A stretch of DNA of 12,890 nucleotides from Bacteroidales bacterium (GTDB taxonomy: Bacteria > Bacteroidota > Bacteroidia > Bacteroidales > JAADGE01), in assembly GCA_029932445.1 (NCBI GenBank), contig JAOZQB010000073.1, positions 1 to 12,890 on the forward strand, written 5' to 3'. Under the pieces are notes generated by a model, which was given only the letters and a program-made list of their open reading frames with translations, was not told the origin of the DNA and searched no databases. This document shows positions 1-6,611 of this stretch, piece by piece. The position numbers were made by a program, and so were the translations under genes. Position 1 is the first letter of the stretch. The number at the start of each line of letters is the position of its first letter.

Positions 1-250
1 CCAATGAAAGCAAACCGGCATTTACAAAACTGACAACCATAACCGTGGTTGCCGAAGAAGATTGAATAATTGCCGTTATCAAAAATCCCGTAAAGATTCC
101 TTTTACTCTGTTGGAGGTCATTGCCGTTAAAATGCTTCGCATTTTGTCTCCGGCAACTTTTTGAAGGGATTCGCTCATAAGCTTCATCCCGTATAAAAAT
201 ATTCCTAACGAACCGAGCAAGGTCAGGAATTCAACTATTCCGTATTTCAT
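1..250 (-). CDS. Na+/phosphate cotransporter family protein (NptA/PF02690 type), N-terminal 83 residues only
   Basis: Not a complete gene: the reading frame starts at ATG 250 and runs off the left edge, so only the amino-terminal part is visible. The protein begins MKYGIVEFLTLLGSLGIFLY and continues with GMKLMSESLQKVAGDKMRSI. This is the typical opening of Na/Pi cotransporter family members, with the first hydrophobic segment at about residues 8-22. Further on is ITAIIQSSSATTVMVVSFVN; QSSSATT is the family's signature motif in the transport core, around residues 65-71. Known members are inner-membrane Na+-coupled phosphate importers, and many bacterial ones carry a PhoU-like tail, which cannot be checked here. 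It lies 69 nt downstream of a PiT-type phosphate transporter on the same strand and has its own candidate promoter box, so the locus pairs two different phosphate uptake systems. Family assignment is confident; substrate is inferred from the family. Confidence 0.9.
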   Translation of the reverse strand, partial: MKYGIVEFLTLLGSLGIFLYGMKLMSESLQKVAGDKMRSILTAMTSNRVKGIFTGFLITAIIQSSSATTVMVVSFVNAGLLSL

Positions 251-283
251 CCTGTAATTTATATGTTAATTTAAAACAGAGTT

Positions 284-291
284 CAAAAATA
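284..291 (-). promoter_or_regulatory. Candidate -7 promoter box for the Na+/phosphate cotransporter gene
   Basis: The minus strand reads TATTTTTG, an exact match to the Bacteroidota -7 consensus TAnnTTTG. It lies 33 nt upstream of the ATG at 250, giving a predicted leader of roughly 25-30 nt. I see no clear TTG -33 element at the expected spacing of 19-21 nt, so this is a half-site call in very AT-rich DNA. Confidence 0.4.
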
Positions 292-319
292 TAAATTTGA
301 ATTAAAAGAAAAATTAAAT

Positions 320-2539
320 CTAAGTTTTATTTTGAACGGAATTAAAATCTCTTTGAGATTTATAGAGATTTACAATGTATAAGGCAATATTTTTTGTTTC
401 TGTAAGAATATCCATGTATAATATACTGTTTTTTGTTCCGATTTCTTTGTTTTTAATTCTTTTGATTTGTTTTATACGGTACTTATTAATCGTCTCTGTT
501 AAATCTTGCTGTATTTCAATGATGTTTTCTGTGTTTTCAAAGTTTTCGTTCTTAACACTATCCGTTATTGTATTAATTAATTCAACTGTTTTTTGAGATA
601 AAATTGATAATTCTGAATATTGGTCTTTTATCAAAGGCTTGTGGTTGTTGTCTAAATGGTCAAATGTCGGTTTTACGATAAAATGCAAAGCATGTGTTAA
701 TTCTCGCAGGTAATCTAACACTTGGACATAATAGGGAACGGCATCAATTTTACTTTCTTGAAATTGATTTATTGTAATAAAAATATTGTCTTTGAGTTTT
801 TTAGTTTTTTTACTTAATTTTTTTTGAACGAGATATATTTTTTTGAGTTTATTTCTTTTTTCTTTTGCAAATAAATCAATTGTTCGTTCATAAATGTCTG
901 AAACAGAGGATAAAATATTTATAATATTAAGTTTACAATTACTGTTGATTTCATCTTCGTCAATTTTTTCATTTGTTTTTTGAATTTCTTTTTTCTTATG
1001 TGATAAATAAGATTTATATAAAGAAAAGCTGACTAATAATAAAATTATCCCGCCGATATAAATACTTCCGTTAAACATTATTATTGCAAAAACAAAAGCA
1101 ACCGTAAAAGCAACAAATGCAGTTAAAAACCAACCGCTGATAACGGTAATAACTCCCGAAACCCTGTAAACGGCACTTTCTCTTCCCCATGCTTTATCGG
1201 CAAGTGATGTTCCCATGGCAACCATAAACGTTACATAAGTTGTGGAAAGCGGCAACTTATAGGACGTTCCTATAGAAATTAAGATTCCGGAAACCATCAA
1301 ATTGACGCCTGCTCGTATCAAATCAAATGATTGATTTTTTTCTTTTATTTTTGATGTGTCAAAACGTTTTTCAATTAATTTTTTAATTATTTTCGGAGTA
1401 ACTGAAGAGAAAAATTTTGATGTAAGAACAGATGCTCTCACCAAAGCTCTCGAAGCAACAGTTGAATCAAATCGCTCTTTACCTTCATCTTGTCTGCTTA
1501 AATTTACGGAAGTTTGTGTTACGGTTTTTGCTTTTTTAGAAATCCACATGGTTAAAACCATAACGGTACCGGCAATTAACAAAAACAAAGTCGGCGTTGA
1601 AACCGGTTCGGACAATGAGGTCATTAAAAAGCCTTGATTATGAGAACCGTTTGCAATCCAATCTTTTAATGATGCCAAACCGGCTAAAGGAACACCGATA
1701 AAGTTAACCAAATCATTTCCCGCAAAAGCCATTGCCAATGAAAATGTTCCGGCTAATACAACAAATTTTAAAATATTAAATTTAAAAAAGAATTGAAATA
1801 TTGCTAAAATTACAGACCATCCGATGAAACTGTATATCAGAATTAGTTCTGTATTTTCATGGACATAATTATATACCGTTGTTCCTTTTCCTGCAAAACC
1901 GGATGTTTTTAATCCTTTGATCAAAATAAAATAGGTAATAGCCGTAATAGCCATTCCTGCCCATATTGCTCCGAAATATTTAAAAGTTTTTGAATAATCA
2001 AATGTGAATAATAATCTTGTAAGATATTGAATGATTGCTCCTACCGTAAAAGCAACAGCAATTGATAATAAAATTCCCGTTATAATTTTTAAAGCAGAAG
2101 CCGTATTTATGTATTCAAAAAGATGATGTGAATTTTCAGTGTCTTTTGAGATTATCATAATTGCAACCGCAACTGCCGCACCTAATAATTCAAAGACAAT
2201 TGAAACAGTCGTAGATGTCGGGAGACCAAGTGTATTAAATATATCCAGCATGATGACATCGGTTAGCATTACGGCTAAAAAAATAATCATTATACTGTTG
2301 AATGAAAACAGTTCGGGATGAAAAATTCCTTTCCTGGCTATTTCCATCATACCGTTTGAAAACGTTGCACCGATAAGTATTCCCAAACCGGCAATAATCA
2401 TAATAATTTTAAAAGGAGCAACTTTTGAACCCACTGCAGGAACTAAAAAGTTTACGGCATCGTTACTGACACCGACAATTAAATCCGTGATTGCTAATAA
2501 AATTAATATTCCGACAACAATAATAAATACGATTTCCAT
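320..2539 (-). CDS. Inorganic phosphate transporter, PiT family (PHO4), with C-terminal PhoU-like tail
   Basis: Inner-membrane carrier that should import inorganic phosphate driven by an ion gradient. Numbered from the ATG at 2539 (739 residues), both halves of the inverted-repeat PiT fold are visible. The first has GVSNDAVNFLVPAVGS at about 23-38 and LPTSTT at about 106-111; the second has AFAGNDLVNFIGVPLAG at about 271-287 and LPLSTT at about 429-434. These GxND and LPxSTT pairs are the family's signature substrate-path motifs. Many hydrophobic segments run to about residue 508. The last 225 or so residues are soluble, rich in Lys, Glu and Ile, and look like a PhoU/DUF47-like helical bundle, an arrangement known in long Bacteroidota PiT proteins. 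A GTG six codons upstream (2557) keeps the frame open, but a TAAATTTG promoter box overlaps that codon, so I prefer the ATG. The next gene downstream is a second phosphate transporter. Confidence 0.92.
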   Translation of the reverse strand: MEIVFIIVVGILILLAITDLIVGVSNDAVNFLVPAVGSKVAPFKIIMIIAGLGILIGATFSNGMMEIARKGIFHPELFSFNSIMIIFLAVMLTDVIMLDIFNTLGLPTSTTVSIVFELLGAAVAVAIMIISKDTENSHHLFEYINTASALKIITGILLSIAVAFTVGAIIQYLTRLLFTFDYSKTFKYFGAIWAGMAITAITYFILIKGLKTSGFAGKGTTVYNYVHENTELILIYSFIGWSVILAIFQFFFKFNILKFVVLAGTFSLAMAFAGNDLVNFIGVPLAGLASLKDWIANGSHNQGFLMTSLSEPVSTPTLFLLIAGTVMVLTMWISKKAKTVTQTSVNLSRQDEGKERFDSTVASRALVRASVLTSKFFSSVTPKIIKKLIEKRFDTSKIKEKNQSFDLIRAGVNLMVSGILISIGTSYKLPLSTTYVTFMVAMGTSLADKAWGRESAVYRVSGVITVISGWFLTAFVAFTVAFVFAIIMFNGSIYIGGIILLLVSFSLYKSYLSHKKKEIQKTNEKIDEDEINSNCKLNIINILSSVSDIYERTIDLFAKEKRNKLKKIYLVQKKLSKKTKKLKDNIFITINQFQESKIDAVPYYVQVLDYLRELTHALHFIVKPTFDHLDNNHKPLIKDQYSELSILSQKTVELINTITDSVKNENFENTENIIEIQQDLTETINKYRIKQIKRIKNKEIGTKNSILYMDILTETKNIALYIVNLYKSQRDFNSVQNKT

Positions 2540-2556
2540 TTTTCGTTTTATGAGCA

Positions 2557-2564
2557 CAAATTTA
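2557..2564 (-). promoter_or_regulatory. Candidate -7 promoter box for the PiT transporter gene
   Basis: The minus strand reads TAAATTTG, an exact TAnnTTTG match, between the terminator of the upstream lipoprotein gene and the transporter start. Transcription would begin around 2550, giving an 11-nt or so leader before ATG 2539. The alternative GTG at 2557 would then lie upstream of the transcript. No convincing TTG element is visible about 19-21 nt further upstream. Confidence 0.5.
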
Positions 2565-2613
2565 CATCATATAATTTACTTTTTTTGATTATTAATGTTA
2601 ATTTTTTGTAAAT

Positions 2614-2640
2614 AAAAAAGGGTTGCAATTTGCAACCCTT
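2614..2640 (-). terminator. Intrinsic terminator after the 260-residue lipoprotein gene
   Basis: A perfect 10-bp stem (AAGGGTTGCA paired with TGCAACCCTT, 2618-2627 with 2631-2640) closes a 3-nt loop. On the minus strand it is followed by a run of six T that begins in the last two stem bases. It starts 19 nt past the lipoprotein stop codon and separates that gene from the phosphate transporter genes. On the plus strand no T run follows, so it is unidirectional. Confidence 0.9.
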
Positions 2641-2658
2641 GAAAAGCAATAAATTTTT

Positions 2659-3441
2659 TTAAAAAATTGTAATAGTTCCGTCTTTATGCCCTTTTTGACT
2701 TACGGTGATTTCCCCGCATGTACCTGAATTATAGTCAAGTATAATGGGTTTTTCATCGTCAAGAGTAATTGTCATAGTTCCTTCGGAAGGGAACGGACAA
2801 GAACCGGTCGTTGAAAAGAACTGTATTTTCATATCTTCCGTATCTGTCGTAAAATGAATTCCGTTACGGTTAACGCCGTCAGAATGTCCGGTAATTACCA
2901 ATTGAAAACCGTTTGCGGCACTGAAAACATAAGTTAAACTTGCAGTATTGTATAAAACATAGGTATTATCCGCATAATCAAGTCTTAAATTTTTTGCCGT
3001 AATATCAAAATAAAATCCGAGTGTGCCGGATTTAAAGGTTGCCGTAATGCTGCCGGAAATACCTTCGTTTTCAATCGTGTAATTAATAAAAGTAATCGTA
3101 ATCGAACCGGCATTTTCTGTATCAAAAGCATCTGCTGAAGCTGTAATTCTGATTGTACCGTTCCGTGTAATTCCTGCATCATCCGTACAATTAACAAATG
3201 TTAATTCAAAGCCGTCGTCTAAAGCAGTATATGTAAATGTACAATCAGAAAATCGTGCTTTTAAAGCTTTTCCGTCGCCACTTCCGTCATTAGACATTGC
3301 AAATGCATCTGCCATAATATAACTGCCTCTGGCGGCATCTTCCGCTGATTGGCTGTCTGCATCATCTTTTTTACAAGCACTGAAAGTGAATACGAATCCT
3401 AATAAAAGGAGGGTTGAAATTTTTAAGAAATTTTTTTTCAT
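2659..3441 (-). CDS. Surface-type lipoprotein, uncharacterised Bacteroidota family (260 residues)
   Basis: The N-terminus is a lipoprotein signal: two lysines, a hydrophobic stretch at 8-20, then lipobox FSAC with Cys23 as the predicted lipidated residue. The mature protein starts CKKDDAD. A Lys followed by acidic residues just after the Cys matches the lipoprotein export signal described in Bacteroidota, so display on the outer face of the outer membrane is likely. The rest is beta-rich, with many short G-x-I-x-I-T type strands. Recognisable pieces are NCTDDAGITRNGTIRIT (84-100), a central ITFINYTIENEGISG stretch (116-130), and CPFPSEGTMTI (215-225) followed by DYNSGTCGEITV (236-247). I recognise this pattern from unnamed Bacteroidota lipoproteins, where a C-P-x-x-G segment precedes a D-x-G-x-G-T-C segment, but know no function for them. 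Cys67, Cys85, Cys215 and Cys242 could form disulfides. It is probably the last gene of the envelope unit starting near 6600. Confidence 0.85.
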   Translation of the reverse strand: MKKNFLKISTLLLLGFVFTFSACKKDDADSQSAEDAARGSYIMADAFAMSNDGSGDGKALKARFSDCTFTYTALDDGFELTFVNCTDDAGITRNGTIRITASADAFDTENAGSITITFINYTIENEGISGSITATFKSGTLGFYFDITAKNLRLDYADNTYVLYNTASLTYVFSAANGFQLVITGHSDGVNRNGIHFTTDTEDMKIQFFSTTGSCPFPSEGTMTITLDDEKPIILDYNSGTCGEITVSQKGHKDGTITIF

Positions 3442-3493
3442 AATAATAAAATTAAAGTTAATAAATAATTGATTTTAAGTTAGATAAATAAAT

Positions 3494-3817
3494 TTATTTT
3501 TGAAATAAAACATCAAACATTTTTCCCAAAACATCTGATTTTTGAATAATAATATATGCTAAAGTCGAGAAAAAGATTATTAAAAGAAAAAATCGAATAT
3601 TTGCAGATTTTTTTTGTTTTTTTGTTATTTCTCGGGCATAATTATTTTTGAACTTACCTTTGAAATCCGGTTTATATTCGCCGTTTTCAATTGCTTCTTT
3701 TTTGTTTTTTGCTTGTTTTATTTTTTCATCCAATGCCTCTTTTCGTTTGTCGTAATACAGTGGTTTATAGTTGTATTTTTTATAAGCGGGCAGTTTTATA
3801 AGTTGTCTTATTTTCAT
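3494..3817 (-). CDS. Small basic protein with one C-terminal membrane segment (107 residues), unknown function
   Basis: No function can be assigned. The first 70 residues are hydrophilic and strongly basic. They contain YNYKPLYYD at 15-23, a short motif I recognise from small Bacteroidota proteins of unknown role. A Lys/Glu-rich, probably helical stretch follows at 25-45, then KPDFKGKFKNNYAREITKKQKK at 49-70. A single hydrophobic helix spans about 74-91 (IRFFLLIIFFSTLAYIII), with a short polar tail after it. The Lys-rich side preceding the helix suggests the N-terminal part is cytoplasmic. It lies 31 nt after the DUF5723-type gene and 52 nt before the 260-residue lipoprotein gene. No terminator or clear promoter box is visible in either gap, so it probably shares their transcript. 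The atypical composition is consistent through the frame, and it fills a gap between two solid genes, so I take it as real. Confidence 0.75.
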   Translation of the reverse strand: MKIRQLIKLPAYKKYNYKPLYYDKRKEALDEKIKQAKNKKEAIENGEYKPDFKGKFKNNYAREITKKQKKSANIRFFLLIIFFSTLAYIIIQKSDVLGKMFDVLFQK

Positions 3818-3848
3818 AATTTTTTGTTAAGGATAAAAAAATTTATTA

Positions 3849-5327
3849 TTATTCCATTAAACCGATGTCGTATTTATTTCCGCAAATTAAAAAATTAAGA
3901 CCGAAACTGAAATTAAAGGTTTTCGTATTTTTTAACCACTCATCTGAGAAATTGCTTCCGTTAACAGCCCAGAACGGAGCTGCCATATTATCCGTAATTA
4001 AGTACATCTGAAAAGGACCTGCTTTATAAGCTAAACCCATTCCTATATTATTTGCCGAAGCATTCATAATGGTATAAGATACAGAGTATGACAAAGCTTT
4101 AAAAAGGTTGGCATTTGCCGAAAATGACCAGGCAGAAATTAAACTTTTATTAAAAAAAATTCCTTTATACAGAAATCCTGTATTTAACCAATTTGTGATT
4201 TTTAAATTTGCTCCGAGATAAATTTTAGAATTTAAACTTGTTCGGTAAGCTGTTTCCTCTATGGTCGGATTAAAAACGTTCATAAGTGTATCAATCATGT
4301 CGTTTTTAATTTTTTCGCCTAATGTTGTGTTTTCTCCGGTTGTGTCATTTAAGTTCCCGATGTATTTTGCAATATCTAAACCCGAAAATTTGAATGTTGC
4401 TTGTTGAGTCATTATTTTGGGACTTGTTTTCCATGAAATATAACCGAAATCGATTAATGATGCCGATAAAGTCAATCGATTATTTAAAATATATTCAATT
4501 CCTAAATCAATCCCTAAACCTGTATTTTTGGGAAATAATAAACTTGATAAATCAGAAGAAGGATTGCTGATTAAAGTTGTATCAATATCAATTCCGTTAA
4601 TTTGACCGGCAGAATCCGTAAAATTCCAAGGTATTATTGATGCTGCATTGATGTCAAAATCAGAATTAAAGGTCCAATCATACATGTCTTCAGGTTTTAT
4701 ACTCGTGTACCATTCCAAATCCATTTTGTTTGTCTTAATATTGGCATAACCTGATAAGTATTTCAATTTAGCACCGAGATATAGGGTATTGTTAAAGTTT
4801 TTAGAAGCCCCGATATATATTTCTCTGTAAAGATTCAAATTTTGTCGAAAATTAAATGCCAAAGGTGTTTCGTTTTTTCTGTAATTTCCTCTTCTCAATT
4901 CAATTAATGCTTTAGGATATTCAAAAAATTCAGATAATTTATAGTTAACACCAAAGCTGATATTCAAATCATTTTTTAAAGCCAAACCAAAATTTAAAAT
5001 TGAAATTTCAGTTTCTGCATTAATATTATTACCTGTTTTAAGAGCTTTTTCAATGCCGTCTAAATCAATCATAAAAGAATCAAGATAAAAGGGGTGCTGT
5101 TTTATTGCATCATTTATCGTAAATCCGGAATGTGTTAAATTAATATCAAAATTAGGAAGAACCGGAATGTCAATAAAGATTTTACAACCGCTTTCTTTTG
5201 CCGGGTTCAGATAGTTTCCTTGCGGCAAATTCTTCATCCAGTAGGATGTTATTCTTTGAGAAAAACCGGAAGTATAAAAAAGAATACTTAATAAACCGGT
5301 AATAAAAATTAATTTATATTGTTTCAT
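3849..5327 (-). CDS. DUF5723-type outer-membrane protein (predicted beta-barrel)
   Basis: The preferred start, ATG 5327, gives 492 residues and a clean signal peptide: MKQYKLIFITGLLSILFYTS followed by GFSQ, with cleavage expected after FSQ at about residue 24. The frame is open for 13 more codons upstream to 5366, but those codons overlap the preceding gene and do not encode a signal sequence. The mature N-terminus has the pattern seen in DUF5723 proteins of Bacteroidota: a Tyr/Trp-Met plus NLPQGNYLNPA segment, then CKIFIDIPVLPNFDINLTHS with SGFTINDAI. The rest is alternating hydrophobic/polar strand sequence with many aromatic girdle residues, as in outer-membrane barrels (for example LGIDLGIEYILNNRLTLSAS, SLNSKIYLGANLKITNWLNT). 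Known members have no established function. The gene begins 7 nt after the stop of the 409-residue lipoprotein gene, so the two are almost certainly co-transcribed and may form a lipoprotein-barrel pair. Confidence 0.82.
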   Translation of the reverse strand: MKQYKLIFITGLLSILFYTSGFSQRITSYWMKNLPQGNYLNPAKESGCKIFIDIPVLPNFDINLTHSGFTINDAIKQHPFYLDSFMIDLDGIEKALKTGNNINAETEISILNFGLALKNDLNISFGVNYKLSEFFEYPKALIELRRGNYRKNETPLAFNFRQNLNLYREIYIGASKNFNNTLYLGAKLKYLSGYANIKTNKMDLEWYTSIKPEDMYDWTFNSDFDINAASIIPWNFTDSAGQINGIDIDTTLISNPSSDLSSLLFPKNTGLGIDLGIEYILNNRLTLSASLIDFGYISWKTSPKIMTQQATFKFSGLDIAKYIGNLNDTTGENTTLGEKIKNDMIDTLMNVFNPTIEETAYRTSLNSKIYLGANLKITNWLNTGFLYKGIFFNKSLISAWSFSANANLFKALSYSVSYTIMNASANNIGMGLAYKAGPFQMYLITDNMAAPFWAVNGSNFSDEWLKNTKTFNFSFGLNFLICGNKYDIGLME

Positions 5328-5334
5328 AATATTT

Positions 5335-6564
5335 TCAGATATTATTTGTTGATGCATCAAAGTCAAGTTTAACGGCTATTTGAATCCCCATTGAATAGTC
5401 TCCGAGAATTTTAATAAATTGTCCGGAAGCCGCATTATAGGTATTAAGTTTTCCTCTGATAATGATTTTTGAGGCATGTCTTTGAATGAGATTTTGCATA
5501 CGAATTTGATCAATAAAAATTAAAATGTCACTTTCGTGCGAAACGGTTACAATTCCTTGTGCATCTGTTTCTGCGGGGTCAAGATGCCATCCTTCTTCGG
5601 ATATGTTTATGTGATTTGTATCGGTAAAAACAGAATCGATTACAATTCCGGGATCACCGACAGCTGTCGTATCCGTAAAATATATTTGAGTTAAACCGTC
5701 AATCGGGAATCCGTTATCAAATTTAATTTTTAAAGTTGCTGACTTAACACGGGTATCATTTGTTATGTTAAAATTCATTGTATCAGTCATAATAATGGTA
5801 TCAAGACGTGCATCCAAAGGTAAATCAATATCAATATCAACTTTCATTTGTTCTGTTCCGTCAACATCAAAAGGGAGTGTTTGGCTTGTATGACTGCCCG
5901 TTGACAGATAAAAAGAAATAAATTTCGGAACGGGAGAAAAAACTTCTGCAAGAATCGGAACTTCTGTTGTATCAATAACAATATCCGTATGTTCAAAAGA
6001 GCCGGCAGTAACCGGTGCAGCAATTGTAAATTCATTAACACTCGTGTGACTTAATGCTGTTCCGTCCGTTTGATGGAAAGTTAAAGTATCCATTTTGAAA
6101 AAAGTGACAATAGGAATATAATTGTCTATATGAAAGGTTATTGTGGGATTTTGGAAGAACAATTTACCGCTGAGTAATTTGTCATATACTTTCATTTTTG
6201 AAGTATCCGTTTGTATGGCAAATGTGTCGGCAGGTATCGGAATTCCGGCAACTGCCGGATACGGAACAAGCGGATAAATTTCGGACATCGTCGGATTAAA
6301 CATATCTTTATAATACATTCTCAAATGAATTAAATTATTTTCATCAACTTCAGCCCACAGAGATGAGTCTTTTTTCGGAAGAAAATTGATAAGTGTTAAT
6401 TTTGTATCAACTATAGGAGCTGCAAAACTGCCTTCAAAATGAAGTGAATCGGTTGAAAGGTTATCAAACTCTGCTAAAGAGAAGTTTTTTCTGCAAGAAT
6501 TCGAAAAAAGAATTATTACAAATAACAATGCAGCCGAGATAAAGAATTTTATCTGAATTTTCAT
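5335..6564 (-). CDS. Large lipoprotein of unknown function (409 residues), partner of the DUF5723 gene
   Basis: The N-terminus MKIQIKFFISAALLFVIILF continues SNSC, a lipobox with Cys24 as the predicted lipidated residue. It is followed by RKNFSLAEF, so there is no acidic export signal directly after the Cys, and the lipoprotein could face the periplasm. No named domain is recognised. The chain is rich in Thr, Asp, Ile and Phe, with repeated strand-like units such as DTLTFHQTDGT (163-173), IDLPLDARLDTIIM and ATLKIKFDNGFPIDGLTQIY. This suggests stacked beta-sandwich domains without obvious catalytic residues. Near the N-terminus, FEGSFAAPIVDTKLTL (43-58) resembles openings I have seen in other unannotated Bacteroidota lipoproteins. 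A TACCTTTG promoter box sits 33 nt upstream, and the next gene starts 7 nt after the stop, so this is the first gene of the envelope unit. Lipoprotein status is confident; function is unknown. Confidence 0.82.
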   Translation of the reverse strand: MKIQIKFFISAALLFVIILFSNSCRKNFSLAEFDNLSTDSLHFEGSFAAPIVDTKLTLINFLPKKDSSLWAEVDENNLIHLRMYYKDMFNPTMSEIYPLVPYPAVAGIPIPADTFAIQTDTSKMKVYDKLLSGKLFFQNPTITFHIDNYIPIVTFFKMDTLTFHQTDGTALSHTSVNEFTIAAPVTAGSFEHTDIVIDTTEVPILAEVFSPVPKFISFYLSTGSHTSQTLPFDVDGTEQMKVDIDIDLPLDARLDTIIMTDTMNFNITNDTRVKSATLKIKFDNGFPIDGLTQIYFTDTTAVGDPGIVIDSVFTDTNHINISEEGWHLDPAETDAQGIVTVSHESDILIFIDQIRMQNLIQRHASKIIIRGKLNTYNAASGQFIKILGDYSMGIQIAVKLDFDASTNNI

Positions 6565-6596
6565 TGTTGCTAAGATTTAGTTATAAAGGTTAAAGA

Positions 6597-6604
6597 CAAA
6601 GGTA
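6597..6604 (-). promoter_or_regulatory. Candidate -7 promoter box for the envelope gene unit
   Basis: The minus strand reads TACCTTTG, an exact TAnnTTTG match and one of the common Bacteroidota forms. It is in the 47-nt gap between the 917-residue gene and the 409-residue lipoprotein gene. The predicted transcript begins around 6590, about 26 nt before the ATG at 6564. The upstream half-site would fall inside the 3' end of the preceding gene, and no good TTG is visible there. No terminator separates the units, so read-through is possible. Confidence 0.55.
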
Positions 6605-6611
6605 CAAAATT

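Noticed and set aside
375..2321. Open frames on the plus strand inside the PiT gene (60-93 codons)
   Set aside because: They are antisense to a gene with clear family motifs, have no recognisable protein features, and are explained by the AT-rich composition and codon pattern of the real gene.
2537..2557. GTG start at 2557 for the PiT transporter (six extra codons LIKRK)
   Set aside because: The codon overlaps an exact TAAATTTG promoter box, so it would lie upstream of the expected transcript. The ATG at 2539 gives the normal family opening.
3442..3493. TAACTTTA as a possible promoter for the 260-residue lipoprotein gene
   Set aside because: It lacks the final G of TAnnTTTG and has no TTG upstream; in DNA this AT-rich such near matches are expected by chance.
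5328..5366. Longer start of the DUF5723-type gene at 5366
   Set aside because: The 13 extra codons overlap the previous gene and would place a polar stretch ahead of a clean signal peptide that begins at ATG 5327.
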